NCBI GenBank assembly: GCA_002478045.1
Contig: DLLT01000018.1
Span: forward strand, 35,620 to 99,619
Source: Porphyromonadaceae bacterium UBA7555
GTDB taxonomy: Bacteria; Bacteroidota; Bacteroidia; Bacteroidales; Muribaculaceae
DNA: 64,000 bases
Direction of reading: 5' to 3'
Shown here: one piece after another, positions 42,711 through 51,068 of the stretch
How the letters are laid out: the number at the start of each line of letters is the position of its first letter
Position numbering within the stretch: position 1 is the stretch's first letter
Made by a program: the position numbers and the translations under genes
Notes under the pieces: model-generated
What the model was told of the DNA's origin: nothing
Databases searched by the model: none
What the model saw: only the letters and a program-made list of their open reading frames with translations

Positions 42711-43475
42711 ATGAAAGCCAAGATAATCATATCGCCGAAATACGCCGACCTGACGCCGCTAATATATGCCATTGCCGACAAAGGCGTACCCATTGAGGCG
42801 ACGGAAGTATACCACGCTCGCAACACGTTATACTCGCTGGATACAGACACCGGCATACGACTGAGTATCAAGAATTTTCACTCACCGTCGCCAATCAATT
42901 CGCTGGTGTACACACACCTGCGGCGCAGCAAGGCACGGCGCTCCTACGAAAACGCACAACGCCTCATTGCTATGGGCTTTGACACCCCCGATCCGGTGGC
43001 ATATATCGAGATACACCGCGGAGCACGACTCACTCGCAGTTACTACATCTGCCGCCAAATTGATGGGGCTGAGGACTTGCGTCTATGGCACCTGCGCGAT
43101 GCCGAAGCAATGTCCCCGGTTCTGGACGCGTTGGCACAATATATGGTACGACTGCATCGCGCCGGAGTGTACCATAAAGACTTCTCGCCAGGCAATATCC
43201 TGTACCGCAAAGAAAACGGCGTATATCACTTCTACCTCATAGACATCAACCGTATGATCTTCGGCGTCCATAGCCGCAAACGCCTGATGGACAACTTCAG
43301 CCGCATAGACATCGAGAGCCCCGAGGCCACCGCCGACCTCGCCCGTCGCTATGCAATTGCCGCCGGCATCAGCCCCGAAGACACCGGGACCAAGGCGCTG
43401 CAGCGACTGCAAGGCTACCTTCGCGGCAAGCGGCGTAGGCGTAAACTCAAAAGACTCTTCAAACCCTCAAAATAA
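42711..43475 (+). CDS. Lipopolysaccharide core kinase (WaaP/Kdo kinase family)
   Basis: The 254-residue protein has a compact kinase fold. The catalytic loop YHKDFSPGNILY at about 152-163 contains HxD and the downstream Asn, and FYLIDINRM provides the metal-binding Asp. An N-terminal LSIKNF carries the ATP-site lysine candidate. These features match the Kdo/WaaP family that phosphorylates inner-core heptose or Kdo. The C-terminus is strongly basic (RGKRRRRKLKRLF), which could associate with the membrane. It follows the phosphotransferase gene by 46 bp, so both may introduce phosphate groups into the same glycolipid. Confidence 0.87.
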   Translation: MKAKIIISPKYADLTPLIYAIADKGVPIEATEVYHARNTLYSLDTDTGIRLSIKNFHSPSPINSLVYTHLRRSKARRSYENAQRLIAMGFDTPDPVAYIEIHRGARLTRSYYICRQIDGAEDLRLWHLRDAEAMSPVLDALAQYMVRLHRAGVYHKDFSPGNILYRKENGVYHFYLIDINRMIFGVHSRKRLMDNFSRIDIESPEATADLARRYAIAAGISPEDTGTKALQRLQGYLRGKRRRRKLKRLFKPSK

Positions 43476-43492
43476 GACCTAAAATAAGGAAT

Positions 43493-45163
43493 ATGACAAC
43501 ACCGACAGTCACTCTGCACTGCAACAATACCGACGCCGACATCCCCGTAGCCCAAGGCACTACTTTGGGTCAATTAGCCACAGAAATGCGCGTCACACTG
43601 GGCTTTGACCCGATATGCGTACGAGTCAACAATAAAACCGAATCACTCTGCTATCGCGTATACAATCCCAAGACCATCGAGATGCTGCCGCCTACGCATG
43701 ACTCGGGCCGACGCGCTTACGTGCGCTCGCTGTGTATGATGCTGTACTGCGCCATACGCAGGTTGTATCCCGGGGCCAAGCTCAAGATGATGCACAGCAT
43801 CTCGCACGGATATTTCTGCCGCGTCATCGGCATCGAAACCACCGAAGAAACCGTCCGCGCCATCGAGGCCGAAATGCGCAGGCTGCACCAAGCCGATATA
43901 CCCTTTGTGCTGCACGAGGTGCCCACCTCACGAGCCATCGAAATATTCAAAGAACAAGGTCTTGACGACAAGGTTCTTGTACTGTCCACCATCCACGACC
44001 TCTACACCAAGTACTACACCCTCGGCGATATTGCCGACAGCTACTACGGATGCCTGGCACCATCGACCGGACATATAGGCGTCTTTGCACTCACCGCCTA
44101 CAAAGACGGGATGCTGCTGCGCTCCCTCGACCCGGCCAACCCAACGCAGACGCCCGAGCCCATAGTACAGGACAAAATGTTCAAGGCCTTCACCGACTAT
44201 CTTGACTTCAACCGAATACTCGGCGTGAGCAATGTGGGCGAGCTGAACCGCGTAGCCTCCGAAGGCCGCACACGCGACCTAATCAACGTCGCCGAGGCCC
44301 TCCACCAAAAATATATCGGCGCCATAGCCGATGAAATCACGCGGCGCCATCGTCAGGGCGGCGCACGCATCATACTCATCGCCGGGCCATCGTCCTCCGG
44401 TAAGACCACAACCACCAAACGCCTTGCCATACAGCTGATGACCAACCTATTGCGCCCGGTGATGATTTCGCTCGACAACTACTTTGTAGACCGCGAGCAC
44501 ACGCCGCGCGATGCCGACGGCGAGTATGACTACGAGTCGCTGTACTCCCTGGACCTGGCCACCTTCAACCGCGACCTCCAAGACCTGCTTGACGGCAAAG
44601 AAGTCAGCCTTCCCACCTACGACTTCGCCACCGGGACGCGCAAGTACAAAGGCGACAAAATATCCCTGGGCGCCGACAGCGTCATACTCATCGAGGGCAT
44701 CCACGGTCTCAATCCCGAGCTGACACCCTCCATAGCCGAGAGCGACAAGTTCCGCATCTACGTCTCGGCGCTGACCACCCTGACCATAGACGACCACAAC
44801 TGGGTACCAACCACCGACAACCGCCTGTTGCGCCGCATAGTCCGCGACTACAAATACCGCAACATCGGCGCCGCCGAGACCATACGTCGCTGGCCCAGCG
44901 TACGCCGTGGCGAGGAAAAATGGATATTCCCCTATCAGGAAAACGCCGATGCCACCTTCAACTCCTCGCTGCTCTTCGAACTCGGAGTAATCCGCCAATA
45001 CGCCTGCGAAATTCTCGGCGAAGTATCCTGCGACCAACCCGAGTATGCTCAGGCATACCGTCTTCGCAAATTCCTGAGCTACTTCCCACAGATTGACAAC
45101 CGTACATTGCCGCCCACATCGCTGCTGCGCGAGTTCCTCGGCGGGTCATCCTTCCACTATTGA
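43493..45163 (+). CDS. Nucleoside kinase with N-terminal TGS/threonyl-tRNA-synthetase-like domains
   Basis: The 556-residue cytoplasmic protein begins with a TGS-like domain (about 1-70: TVTLHCNNTDADIPVAQGTTLGQL). It continues with a segment like the second additional domain of threonyl-tRNA synthetase (SHGYFCRVIGIE). It ends in a uridine-kinase/phosphoribulokinase domain with P-loop LIAGPSSSGKTTTTKRL at about 293-309 and SLDNYFVDREHTPRD after it. This architecture is widespread in Bacteroidota and annotated as nucleoside kinase; the true substrate is uncertain. It is 17 bp after the LPS kinase but need not be functionally linked. Confidence 0.88.
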   Translation: MTTPTVTLHCNNTDADIPVAQGTTLGQLATEMRVTLGFDPICVRVNNKTESLCYRVYNPKTIEMLPPTHDSGRRAYVRSLCMMLYCAIRRLYPGAKLKMMHSISHGYFCRVIGIETTEETVRAIEAEMRRLHQADIPFVLHEVPTSRAIEIFKEQGLDDKVLVLSTIHDLYTKYYTLGDIADSYYGCLAPSTGHIGVFALTAYKDGMLLRSLDPANPTQTPEPIVQDKMFKAFTDYLDFNRILGVSNVGELNRVASEGRTRDLINVAEALHQKYIGAIADEITRRHRQGGARIILIAGPSSSGKTTTTKRLAIQLMTNLLRPVMISLDNYFVDREHTPRDADGEYDYESLYSLDLATFNRDLQDLLDGKEVSLPTYDFATGTRKYKGDKISLGADSVILIEGIHGLNPELTPSIAESDKFRIYVSALTTLTIDDHNWVPTTDNRLLRRIVRDYKYRNIGAAETIRRWPSVRRGEEKWIFPYQENADATFNSSLLFELGVIRQYACEILGEVSCDQPEYAQAYRLRKFLSYFPQIDNRTLPPTSLLREFLGGSSFHY

Positions 45164-45268
45164 GCCGGACAATTCTTCCCGCGAGGAGGGTTTTTCGGCA
45201 GAGCGAAAGGGAGTGCCGCGAGGTGCAATATCGCTGTACGCGACAAGCGATATTTTCAAAAAAAAGCG

Positions 45269-45276
45269 TACCTTTG
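45269..45276 (+). promoter_or_regulatory. Candidate -7 element for the GT4 gene at 45298
   Basis: TACCTTTG matches the consensus exactly. It ends 3 nt before the first possible ATG (45280) and 21 nt before the second (45298), which favours the second as the start. The -33 box is not evident. Confidence 0.5.
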
Positions 45277-45278
45277 GG

Positions 45279-45314
45279 TATGGAAAAACTACCGGGTATG
45301 GAAAAACTACAGAT
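45279..45314. repeat. 18-bp tandem duplication at a start codon
   Basis: Two copies of an 18-bp unit containing GGTATGGAAAAACTAC lie in tandem, each supplying an ATG in the same frame (45280 and 45298), and the encoded peptide repeats as MEKLPG-MEKL. Confidence 0.85.
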
Positions 45315-46449
45315 AGCTTTTGACGGCAAACGCGCCGTACGCAATTCCACCGGTCTGGGCAACTACAGCCGCTACGCCATAGAAGCGCTGTCGGCGGCCT
45401 ACCCCGACCACGATTACGCCGTGATGTCTCCCGGCGGCGATGCCTCGCGCCTTGCCTCCATCCTCGAACGTCCGGACGTCTGCCTTGTCGAGCCGACCAA
45501 AGCCATTGATCGGCGTTTCGGCGCTCTGTGGCGCACCTTCGACATCACCGGCCAACTGGCCGACATGGGTGTGGACATCTATCACGGATTGTCCAACGAA
45601 TTGCCGCTGAACATTCGCCGCATTCCGTCGCTGGCCTCCGTAGTAACCATCCACGACCTGATATGGCGGCGCTGCCCCAAGGACTACAAAGCCTTGGACC
45701 GCGCCATCTACGACTATAAATATCGGCACAGCGCCCAAAATGCCACACGCATCATAGCCATCAGCCGCTGCACACGCGATGACTTGGTGAACGACTACGG
45801 CATCGACCCGGCCAAAATCGATATCATCTACCAAGGCGTTGATGCCTCCTTTGTCCCTGCCGGCGAATACGCCCGTATAGACATCCGCCGTCGCTACAAC
45901 CTGCCCGAGCGCTATATCATCGGCGTAGGCACCATCCAGCCTCGTAAAAACCAGCTGCTGACCCTGCAGGCACTGGCCGCACTGGACAGCGACATCCATC
46001 TGGTACTCATCGGTCGCCGCACCCCCTATGCCCGCGACATCGACCGCTACGCCGCCACACACGGCTTGCAAGGCCGCCTGCACATACTCGAAGGCGTACC
46101 CTTTGCCGACCTTCCGGCGCTATACGGCGCCGCCACATGCGCCGCCTACCCTTCGCGCTACGAAGGCTTCGGGCTGCCCATAGTCGAGGCTCTGAGCTGC
46201 GGAACACCCGTAGTTGCCGCCACCGGCAGTTGCCTCGAAGAAGCCGGCGGCCCCGGAGCAGTGTACATCGACCCCGATGACGCCGAAGCCATGGCCGATG
46301 CATTGGCACGGATATGCGGCGACAGCCGCCTACGCCAATCACTGGCCGACAGCGGATTGCGATACGTACGACGCTTCAGCGCCGAGAACTTTGCCCGACA
46401 AACTATGGAGACGTACCTCAAGGCCCTTGACGCCGTACGCCAATCATAG
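45298..46449 (+). CDS. Family 4 glycosyltransferase (mannosyltransferase-like)
   Basis: The chosen start (MEKLQIAFDGKRAV) gives 383 residues; starts upstream to 45160 overlap the kinase gene end and are unlikely. The sequence shows RNSTGLGNYSRYAIEAL near 13, VVTIHDLIWRRCPKDY near 110, IIGVGTIQPRKNQLLTLQAL near 205 and the donor loop YPSRYEGFGLPIVEALSCGTPVVA near 285. These are typical of GT4 mannosyl- or rhamnosyl-transferases. It is probably part of the surface-glycan set, with its own promoter at 45269-45276. Confidence 0.92.
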   Translation: MEKLQIAFDGKRAVRNSTGLGNYSRYAIEALSAAYPDHDYAVMSPGGDASRLASILERPDVCLVEPTKAIDRRFGALWRTFDITGQLADMGVDIYHGLSNELPLNIRRIPSLASVVTIHDLIWRRCPKDYKALDRAIYDYKYRHSAQNATRIIAISRCTRDDLVNDYGIDPAKIDIIYQGVDASFVPAGEYARIDIRRRYNLPERYIIGVGTIQPRKNQLLTLQALAALDSDIHLVLIGRRTPYARDIDRYAATHGLQGRLHILEGVPFADLPALYGAATCAAYPSRYEGFGLPIVEALSCGTPVVAATGSCLEEAGGPGAVYIDPDDAEAMADALARICGDSRLRQSLADSGLRYVRRFSAENFARQTMETYLKALDAVRQS

Positions 46450-46496
46450 ACAGAGACATGCCTACGACACAACGATTTACGCATACACACGATAAA

Positions 46497-47576
46497 ATGA
46501 CACAACAAGACAGCGAAACCATACAGCAAGACAACGCGACACAAGCCAAGACGCTGCTTATAGTAGGAGCCGGAGGATTTATCGGAGGATTTATAGCCCG
46601 CCGCGCCCTCGAATTGGGCTACGACACCTGGGTGGGCGTACGCGCCTCCACCTCTCGGCGCTATCTCGACGACCCGCGCTTGCACTTCGTAGTGCTCAAT
46701 TACGATGAACCCGAGTCTGTGGCCGTCACCCTCGCCGCCCAAGCACCCGGCGGACGCTGGCAATACATCATCTGGAACCTCGGCGCCACCAAGTGCGCCA
46801 ACTTTATGGACTTCAATCGCATCAACTATCAGTACTTCACCGACTTTGTGGAAGTGCTACGCCGCGATGGCCGATTGCCGGACAAGTTGCTGTATATGAG
46901 CTCGCTCAGCGCCCTCGGGCCGGCCGAAGAAGATTCCGGCCGCCCCTTGGACGACACCACCATTCCGCAACCCAATACCCGCTACGGCGTCTCCAAAATC
47001 AAGAGCGAAACCTATCTGGACACCCATCCCGATGTGCCGTGGATAGTATTCCGCCCCACCGGCGTCTACGGACCGCACGAAAAAGACTATCTGATGATGA
47101 TCAAAAGCATTGACGCCCATTGGGACTTTGCCGTCGGATACAAGCGCCAGATGCTCACCTTCATATACGTAGACGACTTGGTGCAAGCCATGTTCGATGC
47201 CATAGCCGCGCCTGCTCAAAAGGTCTTGCACCACAAATACATCATCAGCGAAGGCCGCTCGTACTCGCAGAAAGAATTCCGCCAGATCGTGGCTCGACAC
47301 CTGCATCGTCGCGCCGTCATCCCCGTATGTCTGCCCATGTGGGCGGTGTATGCCGCCAGTGTCATCGCCGAGAAAATAGGCGTGGCTCGCGGCAAGGCCT
47401 CAACGCTCAACCGCGACAAATTCAAGATTATGCGCCAGCGCAACTGGACTTGCGACATCACACCGGCACAACGCGACTTCGGGTTCAATCCTCAATTCTC
47501 GCTGGAACGCGGCATCGAAGCCACCGTGGCAGCATACCTCGAAGTTAAAAAACAAGCCAAAAGACACAAAAAATGA
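46497..47576 (+). CDS. NAD-dependent epimerase/dehydratase family protein (extended SDR)
   Basis: The start MTQQDSETIQQDN at 46497 is preferred over the ATG at 46458, which adds a His/Thr-rich leader. The 359-residue protein has the nucleotide loop LLIVGAGGFIGGFIARRAL near 22 and YMSSLSALGP. The catalytic pair appears as NTRYGVSKIKSETYL, and VFRPTGVYGPHEKDY follows. The C-terminal part is like nucleotide-sugar epimerases or 3-beta-hydroxysteroid-type SDRs. Substrate is unknown; a nucleotide-sugar role fits the neighbours. The last four bases overlap the next gene. Confidence 0.88.
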   Translation: MTQQDSETIQQDNATQAKTLLIVGAGGFIGGFIARRALELGYDTWVGVRASTSRRYLDDPRLHFVVLNYDEPESVAVTLAAQAPGGRWQYIIWNLGATKCANFMDFNRINYQYFTDFVEVLRRDGRLPDKLLYMSSLSALGPAEEDSGRPLDDTTIPQPNTRYGVSKIKSETYLDTHPDVPWIVFRPTGVYGPHEKDYLMMIKSIDAHWDFAVGYKRQMLTFIYVDDLVQAMFDAIAAPAQKVLHHKYIISEGRSYSQKEFRQIVARHLHRRAVIPVCLPMWAVYAASVIAEKIGVARGKASTLNRDKFKIMRQRNWTCDITPAQRDFGFNPQFSLERGIEATVAAYLEVKKQAKRHKK

Positions 47577-47869
47577 ACGAAAATCCGCGACAACCGCGCC
47601 CATGGTGGGTGACGCTGCTGTGCGTATGCGTGGCTCTGGCCGGCATCGCCGGGCCGATACTGGTACTCGCAACGGCTACAGACAGCCCGCTGCGCCCACT
47701 TATGTGGGCCTTCCCGGCGTATACCGCCGCCACTGCCGTATGCGCATGGATATGCTGGGATCAGCGAAAAGAGGTGACTTGGATTCTTATTGCCGTGGCC
47801 GTCCTTGCAACAGTCGCATTAAGCATCGCCGCCACCTTACAGCCAACAGTCTTATACACAACAATGTAA
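47573..47869 (+). CDS. Small membrane protein, unrecognised
   Basis: The 98-residue product has three hydrophobic segments (about 12-34, 42-60 and 68-90) and short charged termini (MNENPRQPRPWW; WDQRKE between segments 2 and 3). No family was recognised. Its ATGA overlap with the SDR gene indicates translational coupling and argues that it is a real gene. Confidence 0.75.
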   Translation: MNENPRQPRPWWVTLLCVCVALAGIAGPILVLATATDSPLRPLMWAFPAYTAATAVCAWICWDQRKEVTWILIAVAVLATVALSIAATLQPTVLYTTM

Positions 47870-47920
47870 TCACACATCGGCAATGTACCGAAAATTTTTT
47901 TAGTTTTTTTCGGCAAAAAA

Positions 47921-47952
47921 TTTGGTGGGAAACGAAAAGAGCCGTAACTTTG
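47921..47952 (+). promoter_or_regulatory. Consensus Bacteroidota promoter for tRNA-Asp
   Basis: TTTG (47921-47924), a 20-nt spacer and TAACTTTG (47945-47952) match the consensus perfectly. The predicted leader to the tRNA is about 90 nt and contains a short CGGTC/GACCG hairpin. Confidence 0.85.
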
Positions 47953-48045
47953 CATCGCAAAAGCAAAAACGGTCTGCCTTGCGAAAGACCGAAGTCGACA
48001 GAGGTTGACGCCAAATTTTGAAATCGCAAGAAAGAATTTTTCCAC

Positions 48046-48122
48046 GGTGTGGTAGTTCAGCTGGTTAGAATACCTGCCTGTCACGCAGGGGGTCGCGGGT
48101 TCGAGTCCCGTCCATACCGCCA
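48046..48122 (+). tRNA. tRNA-Asp (anticodon GTC)
   Basis: The gene folds with acceptor GGTGTGG/CCATACC, D-arm AGTTCAGCTGGTTAGAA, anticodon stem-loop CCTGC-CTGTCAC-GCAGG (anticodon GTC), T-arm GCGGGTTCGAGTCCCGT, discriminator G and an encoded CCA at 48120-48122. Confidence 0.96.
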
Positions 48123-48133
48123 GAGGAGAGAGG

Positions 48134-48188
48134 AGAATGAGTAATCGTCTAATTGACTTCGGTCAGTTTCCGGCTACTCATTCTTTTC
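48134..48188 (+). terminator. Rho-independent terminator of tRNA-Asp with nested UUCG hairpin
   Basis: AGAATGAGTA (48134-48143) pairs perfectly with TACTCATTCT (48175-48184) and is followed by T residues. Inside the loop a second hairpin, AATTGAC-TTCG-GTCAGTT, has a stable UUCG tetraloop. Confidence 0.8.
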
Positions 48189-48314
48189 ATATATACACTT
48201 TGCCTCAGAAGCCTGCCGTACATATACGCAAAATTCTTTTGCGGTATCCACTCGCAACGCACACCTGATATACCCACGGCGGCCGACCGCCATCATCAAT
48301 ACACCCGATAGCAA

Positions 48315-48938
48315 ATGACCAAACGAAACGAGCCCCTACACCTACCGTCCTGCTACTGCACGGGCATACACGAAGCCGGATGCGACGAAGCCGGCCGCGG
48401 ATGCCTCGCCGGGCCGGTATACGCCGCCGCCGTAATCCTTCCCGACGGGTTTACCCATCCGTGGCTCAACGATTCAAAGCAGATGAGCGCCACACGCCGC
48501 ACGGCCCTGCGCGACATCATAATGTCCGAAGCCGTAGCCTACGGCATAGGCGTGGTAGACAACTCCGAGATAGACCGCATCAACATCCTGCGCGCATCCA
48601 TTCTGGCAATGCACCGCGCTCTGGACGCCTTGTCCACAGCCCCCGGCGCCGTCATCGTCGACGGCAACCGCTTCACACCCTGGCGCGATGTTCCTTGGCA
48701 AACCTTCGTCAAAGGCGACGGGCGCTTCGGAAACATCGCCGCCGCCTCCGTACTGGCCAAGACCGGCCGTGACGCCTTTATGGACGAAGCCGCCCATAAG
48801 TATCCTATGTATCATTGGGAGTCAAACAAAGGCTACCCAACCGCCGACCACCGTGCCGCCATCGCCCGATACGGGCCTTCGCCGCTACACCGTATGACCT
48901 TTCGCCTGCTCCCCGACCCCACCCTCCCGGGATTGTAA
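48315..48938 (+). CDS. rnhB: Ribonuclease HII
   Basis: RNase HII removes ribonucleotides misincorporated into DNA. The 207-residue protein shows the active-site start EAGCDEAGRGCLAGPVYAAAVI at about 20-41 (Asp, Glu), VDGN near 116, and KGDGRFGNIAAASVLAKTGRD near 134. Length is normal. It follows tRNA-Asp and its terminator on the plus strand. The genome thus has both this enzyme and the viroplasmin-type RNase H at 12235. Confidence 0.96.
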   Translation: MTKRNEPLHLPSCYCTGIHEAGCDEAGRGCLAGPVYAAAVILPDGFTHPWLNDSKQMSATRRTALRDIIMSEAVAYGIGVVDNSEIDRINILRASILAMHRALDALSTAPGAVIVDGNRFTPWRDVPWQTFVKGDGRFGNIAAASVLAKTGRDAFMDEAAHKYPMYHWESNKGYPTADHRAAIARYGPSPLHRMTFRLLPDPTLPGL

Positions 48939-49060
48939 AATCCGGAGGCACAACACCCCAATAAGTGACCTACGATATAAGCGTTGAAATTTTTTTCGGA
49001 ATCAAGTGTCACAAACCCCTGAATTGTCCGTCATAAATATATACAACCACTAAAAAAGAG

Positions 49061-50761
49061 ATGACAAACAAGCTAACGAAGGCACTCGCCATAGCACTGA
49101 CAATAGTACTGACGACAGCATTGGCCGTAGCAGCGCCTATGCAATCCGGTCGGGCTCGCACCTCGGTGCCAGTGCTACACACCACACAAGAAAGCGTAAA
49201 AATCCTGATCAACGGCTCCGACCGCGAAGGAATATCGTGGAATGTATCACCCGAGACCAACCCCGACATCTTTGAGACCTCGGCTAGTTCGGTATCCTTT
49301 GTATCCGATATCGACACCATAACTTTAGAGATGAACGAATGGCAATCGTCACCACTGGACATTCTGACCGCTAAAGGAGACACGGCACACGTGCTTGTCA
49401 AGCGCTATGCCGCCGACCCCTATACAAATCCCGACCCCGAATTAGTGAAGATAGCGCCCTCCGGACTGATGTCGCGGCAGCAAGTCCAATTCGACATCAA
49501 CGCGCTCATATACACCATCGACCAAGTGCATCCCGACATATTCTCGGTATGCCGTCAAGCGGACCTAATGCGCGCCGTCAATGCCGCAAAGAAATCCCTA
49601 CCCGACTCGCTGACCGTCACCGAGGCATACAAGGTTATGGCTCCGTTGGTGGCAATGATCGGCGACGGACACACCAACCTATTCTTCCCGGGCCAACAAG
49701 TATTTGTCAACGCCAAGGCGCCGCATATGCCGGTGTACACCAACGTCGCTTCCGACGGCACAATCACCTGCCAATCAAGCCTTGACTCGATAATACCGCG
49801 TGGCGCCAAAATTCTATCCATCAACGGCATCCCGGCCTCCGAAATTATCGAATTGATGCTACCCTACGTCAGCGGCGAGCGGCGCCCCTTCAGACTGGCT
49901 CGCATCAACAATTCCTTCTCGGGCTTGTATTACGCGCTATATAAAGCTGACACCTACGATGTCGAGTACCTGCCGCAAGGCGCCAAGCAGCCAATGCGAC
50001 ACACCTTCAAGCCGGTAGACCTCACCGAGGCCAAACGCCGCTGCCCCACGAGAACGAATGCATACAAAAAAGACTACTCATTCACCATTGACAAAGCAAA
50101 CAATGTAGCCGTCATGGACTTCCCGGCCTGCGAGGACGTAGACAATATCGAAGCCTTTGCCGATTCAATGTTCAGCACCCTGCGCCGAGAGCATATAGGC
50201 AACCTGATTATTGATGCGCGAGCCAACGGCGGCGGCAGTAATTACGTAGGCGACGTACTACTGAAATACATCAGCCCCAAACCCTTCACCCAGATTTCCA
50301 AAGGACTGATGAAAATCACACCCACAACGCAGAGATTGCTCGGTTCATCTATGAGCTACACCACGCTGACATACAGCGAGGCCGACTCGACCTGGTACAA
50401 CACCCCCTATACACGCGAACAGGGACACTATGACGGGCGTGTCATAGTGCTGTCATCCAACAGCACCTTCTCGGCCGGAGCATCCTTTGTATGGACTTTC
50501 AAGGAATGCGGCTCCGGGATGGTTATAGGCGAAGAAACCGGAGGCATGAACGTCTGCTACGGCGAAATATTGGCCTATGCCCTACCCGTCACCAAGATAG
50601 TCTGCGGCATCTCCTACAAACGTTTTTGGCAGATGAATGCCGAAGAAGACGATATCCACGGCGCCCTGCCCGACATTGCAGTCAAAGCCGAAGACGCCCT
50701 CGATACAGCCCTGCAATATATTAAGAAACATAAGCATACAAAAGCCATCGACGGTAAATAG
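49061..50761 (+). CDS. Exported S41 family (C-terminal processing-type) peptidase
   Basis: The 566-residue protein begins with a Sec signal peptide (MTNKLTKALAIALTIVLTTALAVAA). The catalytic domain has FPACEDVDNIEAFADSMF, LIIDARANGGGSNYVGDVLLKYI near 384, and the nucleophile region VLSSNSTFSAGASFVWTFKE near 465. The stretch RGAKILSINGIPASEIIELM near 247 looks like a PDZ domain. S41 proteases cut proteins near their C-termini in the periplasm or act on peptides. The substrate is unknown, and it is not operonic with obvious partners. Confidence 0.87.
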   Translation: MTNKLTKALAIALTIVLTTALAVAAPMQSGRARTSVPVLHTTQESVKILINGSDREGISWNVSPETNPDIFETSASSVSFVSDIDTITLEMNEWQSSPLDILTAKGDTAHVLVKRYAADPYTNPDPELVKIAPSGLMSRQQVQFDINALIYTIDQVHPDIFSVCRQADLMRAVNAAKKSLPDSLTVTEAYKVMAPLVAMIGDGHTNLFFPGQQVFVNAKAPHMPVYTNVASDGTITCQSSLDSIIPRGAKILSINGIPASEIIELMLPYVSGERRPFRLARINNSFSGLYYALYKADTYDVEYLPQGAKQPMRHTFKPVDLTEAKRRCPTRTNAYKKDYSFTIDKANNVAVMDFPACEDVDNIEAFADSMFSTLRREHIGNLIIDARANGGGSNYVGDVLLKYISPKPFTQISKGLMKITPTTQRLLGSSMSYTTLTYSEADSTWYNTPYTREQGHYDGRVIVLSSNSTFSAGASFVWTFKECGSGMVIGEETGGMNVCYGEILAYALPVTKIVCGISYKRFWQMNAEEDDIHGALPDIAVKAEDALDTALQYIKKHKHTKAIDGK

Positions 50762-51068
50762 GACAATCAAACCGAGAGACATTGCCAATCCGAGATAAGC
50801 GAACAAGCAGACATTTCGGGAGGCACACCCGCCCGTGCAGACACCCCATACAGGATGTCTGCACGAGTTGTAATACCCCCCCCCTTAGCCCCTCCGAAGC
50901 AGCTCTTTGGGTGCGTGAAGACCCACCTTTTAGATTTATTGGCAAAGTTTGGCGGCGTTTTTGCCTGTACAAGAGGATGACATCGCGAAAATTTCGTAAA
51001 TTTGCATTTCAAATGCACAAATATACACACCCGAGCGTCGGAAACGGCACTCACACCACCAACCGAAT
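50762..51068. other. Intergenic region between S41 peptidase and argS
   Basis: These 307 bp contain a perfect 9-bp stem hairpin at 50835-50864 (GTGCAGACA/TGTCTGCAC), a run of nine C residues at 50876-50884, and a -7 element TAAATTTG at 50997-51004 before argS. No gene was seen. The hairpin lacks a U-tract, so its role as the S41 terminator is uncertain. Confidence 0.55.
50997..51004 (+). promoter_or_regulatory. Candidate -7 element for argS
   Basis: TAAATTTG matches TAnnTTTG exactly, 64 nt before the argS ATG. No TTTG at the ideal -33 distance. Confidence 0.5.
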
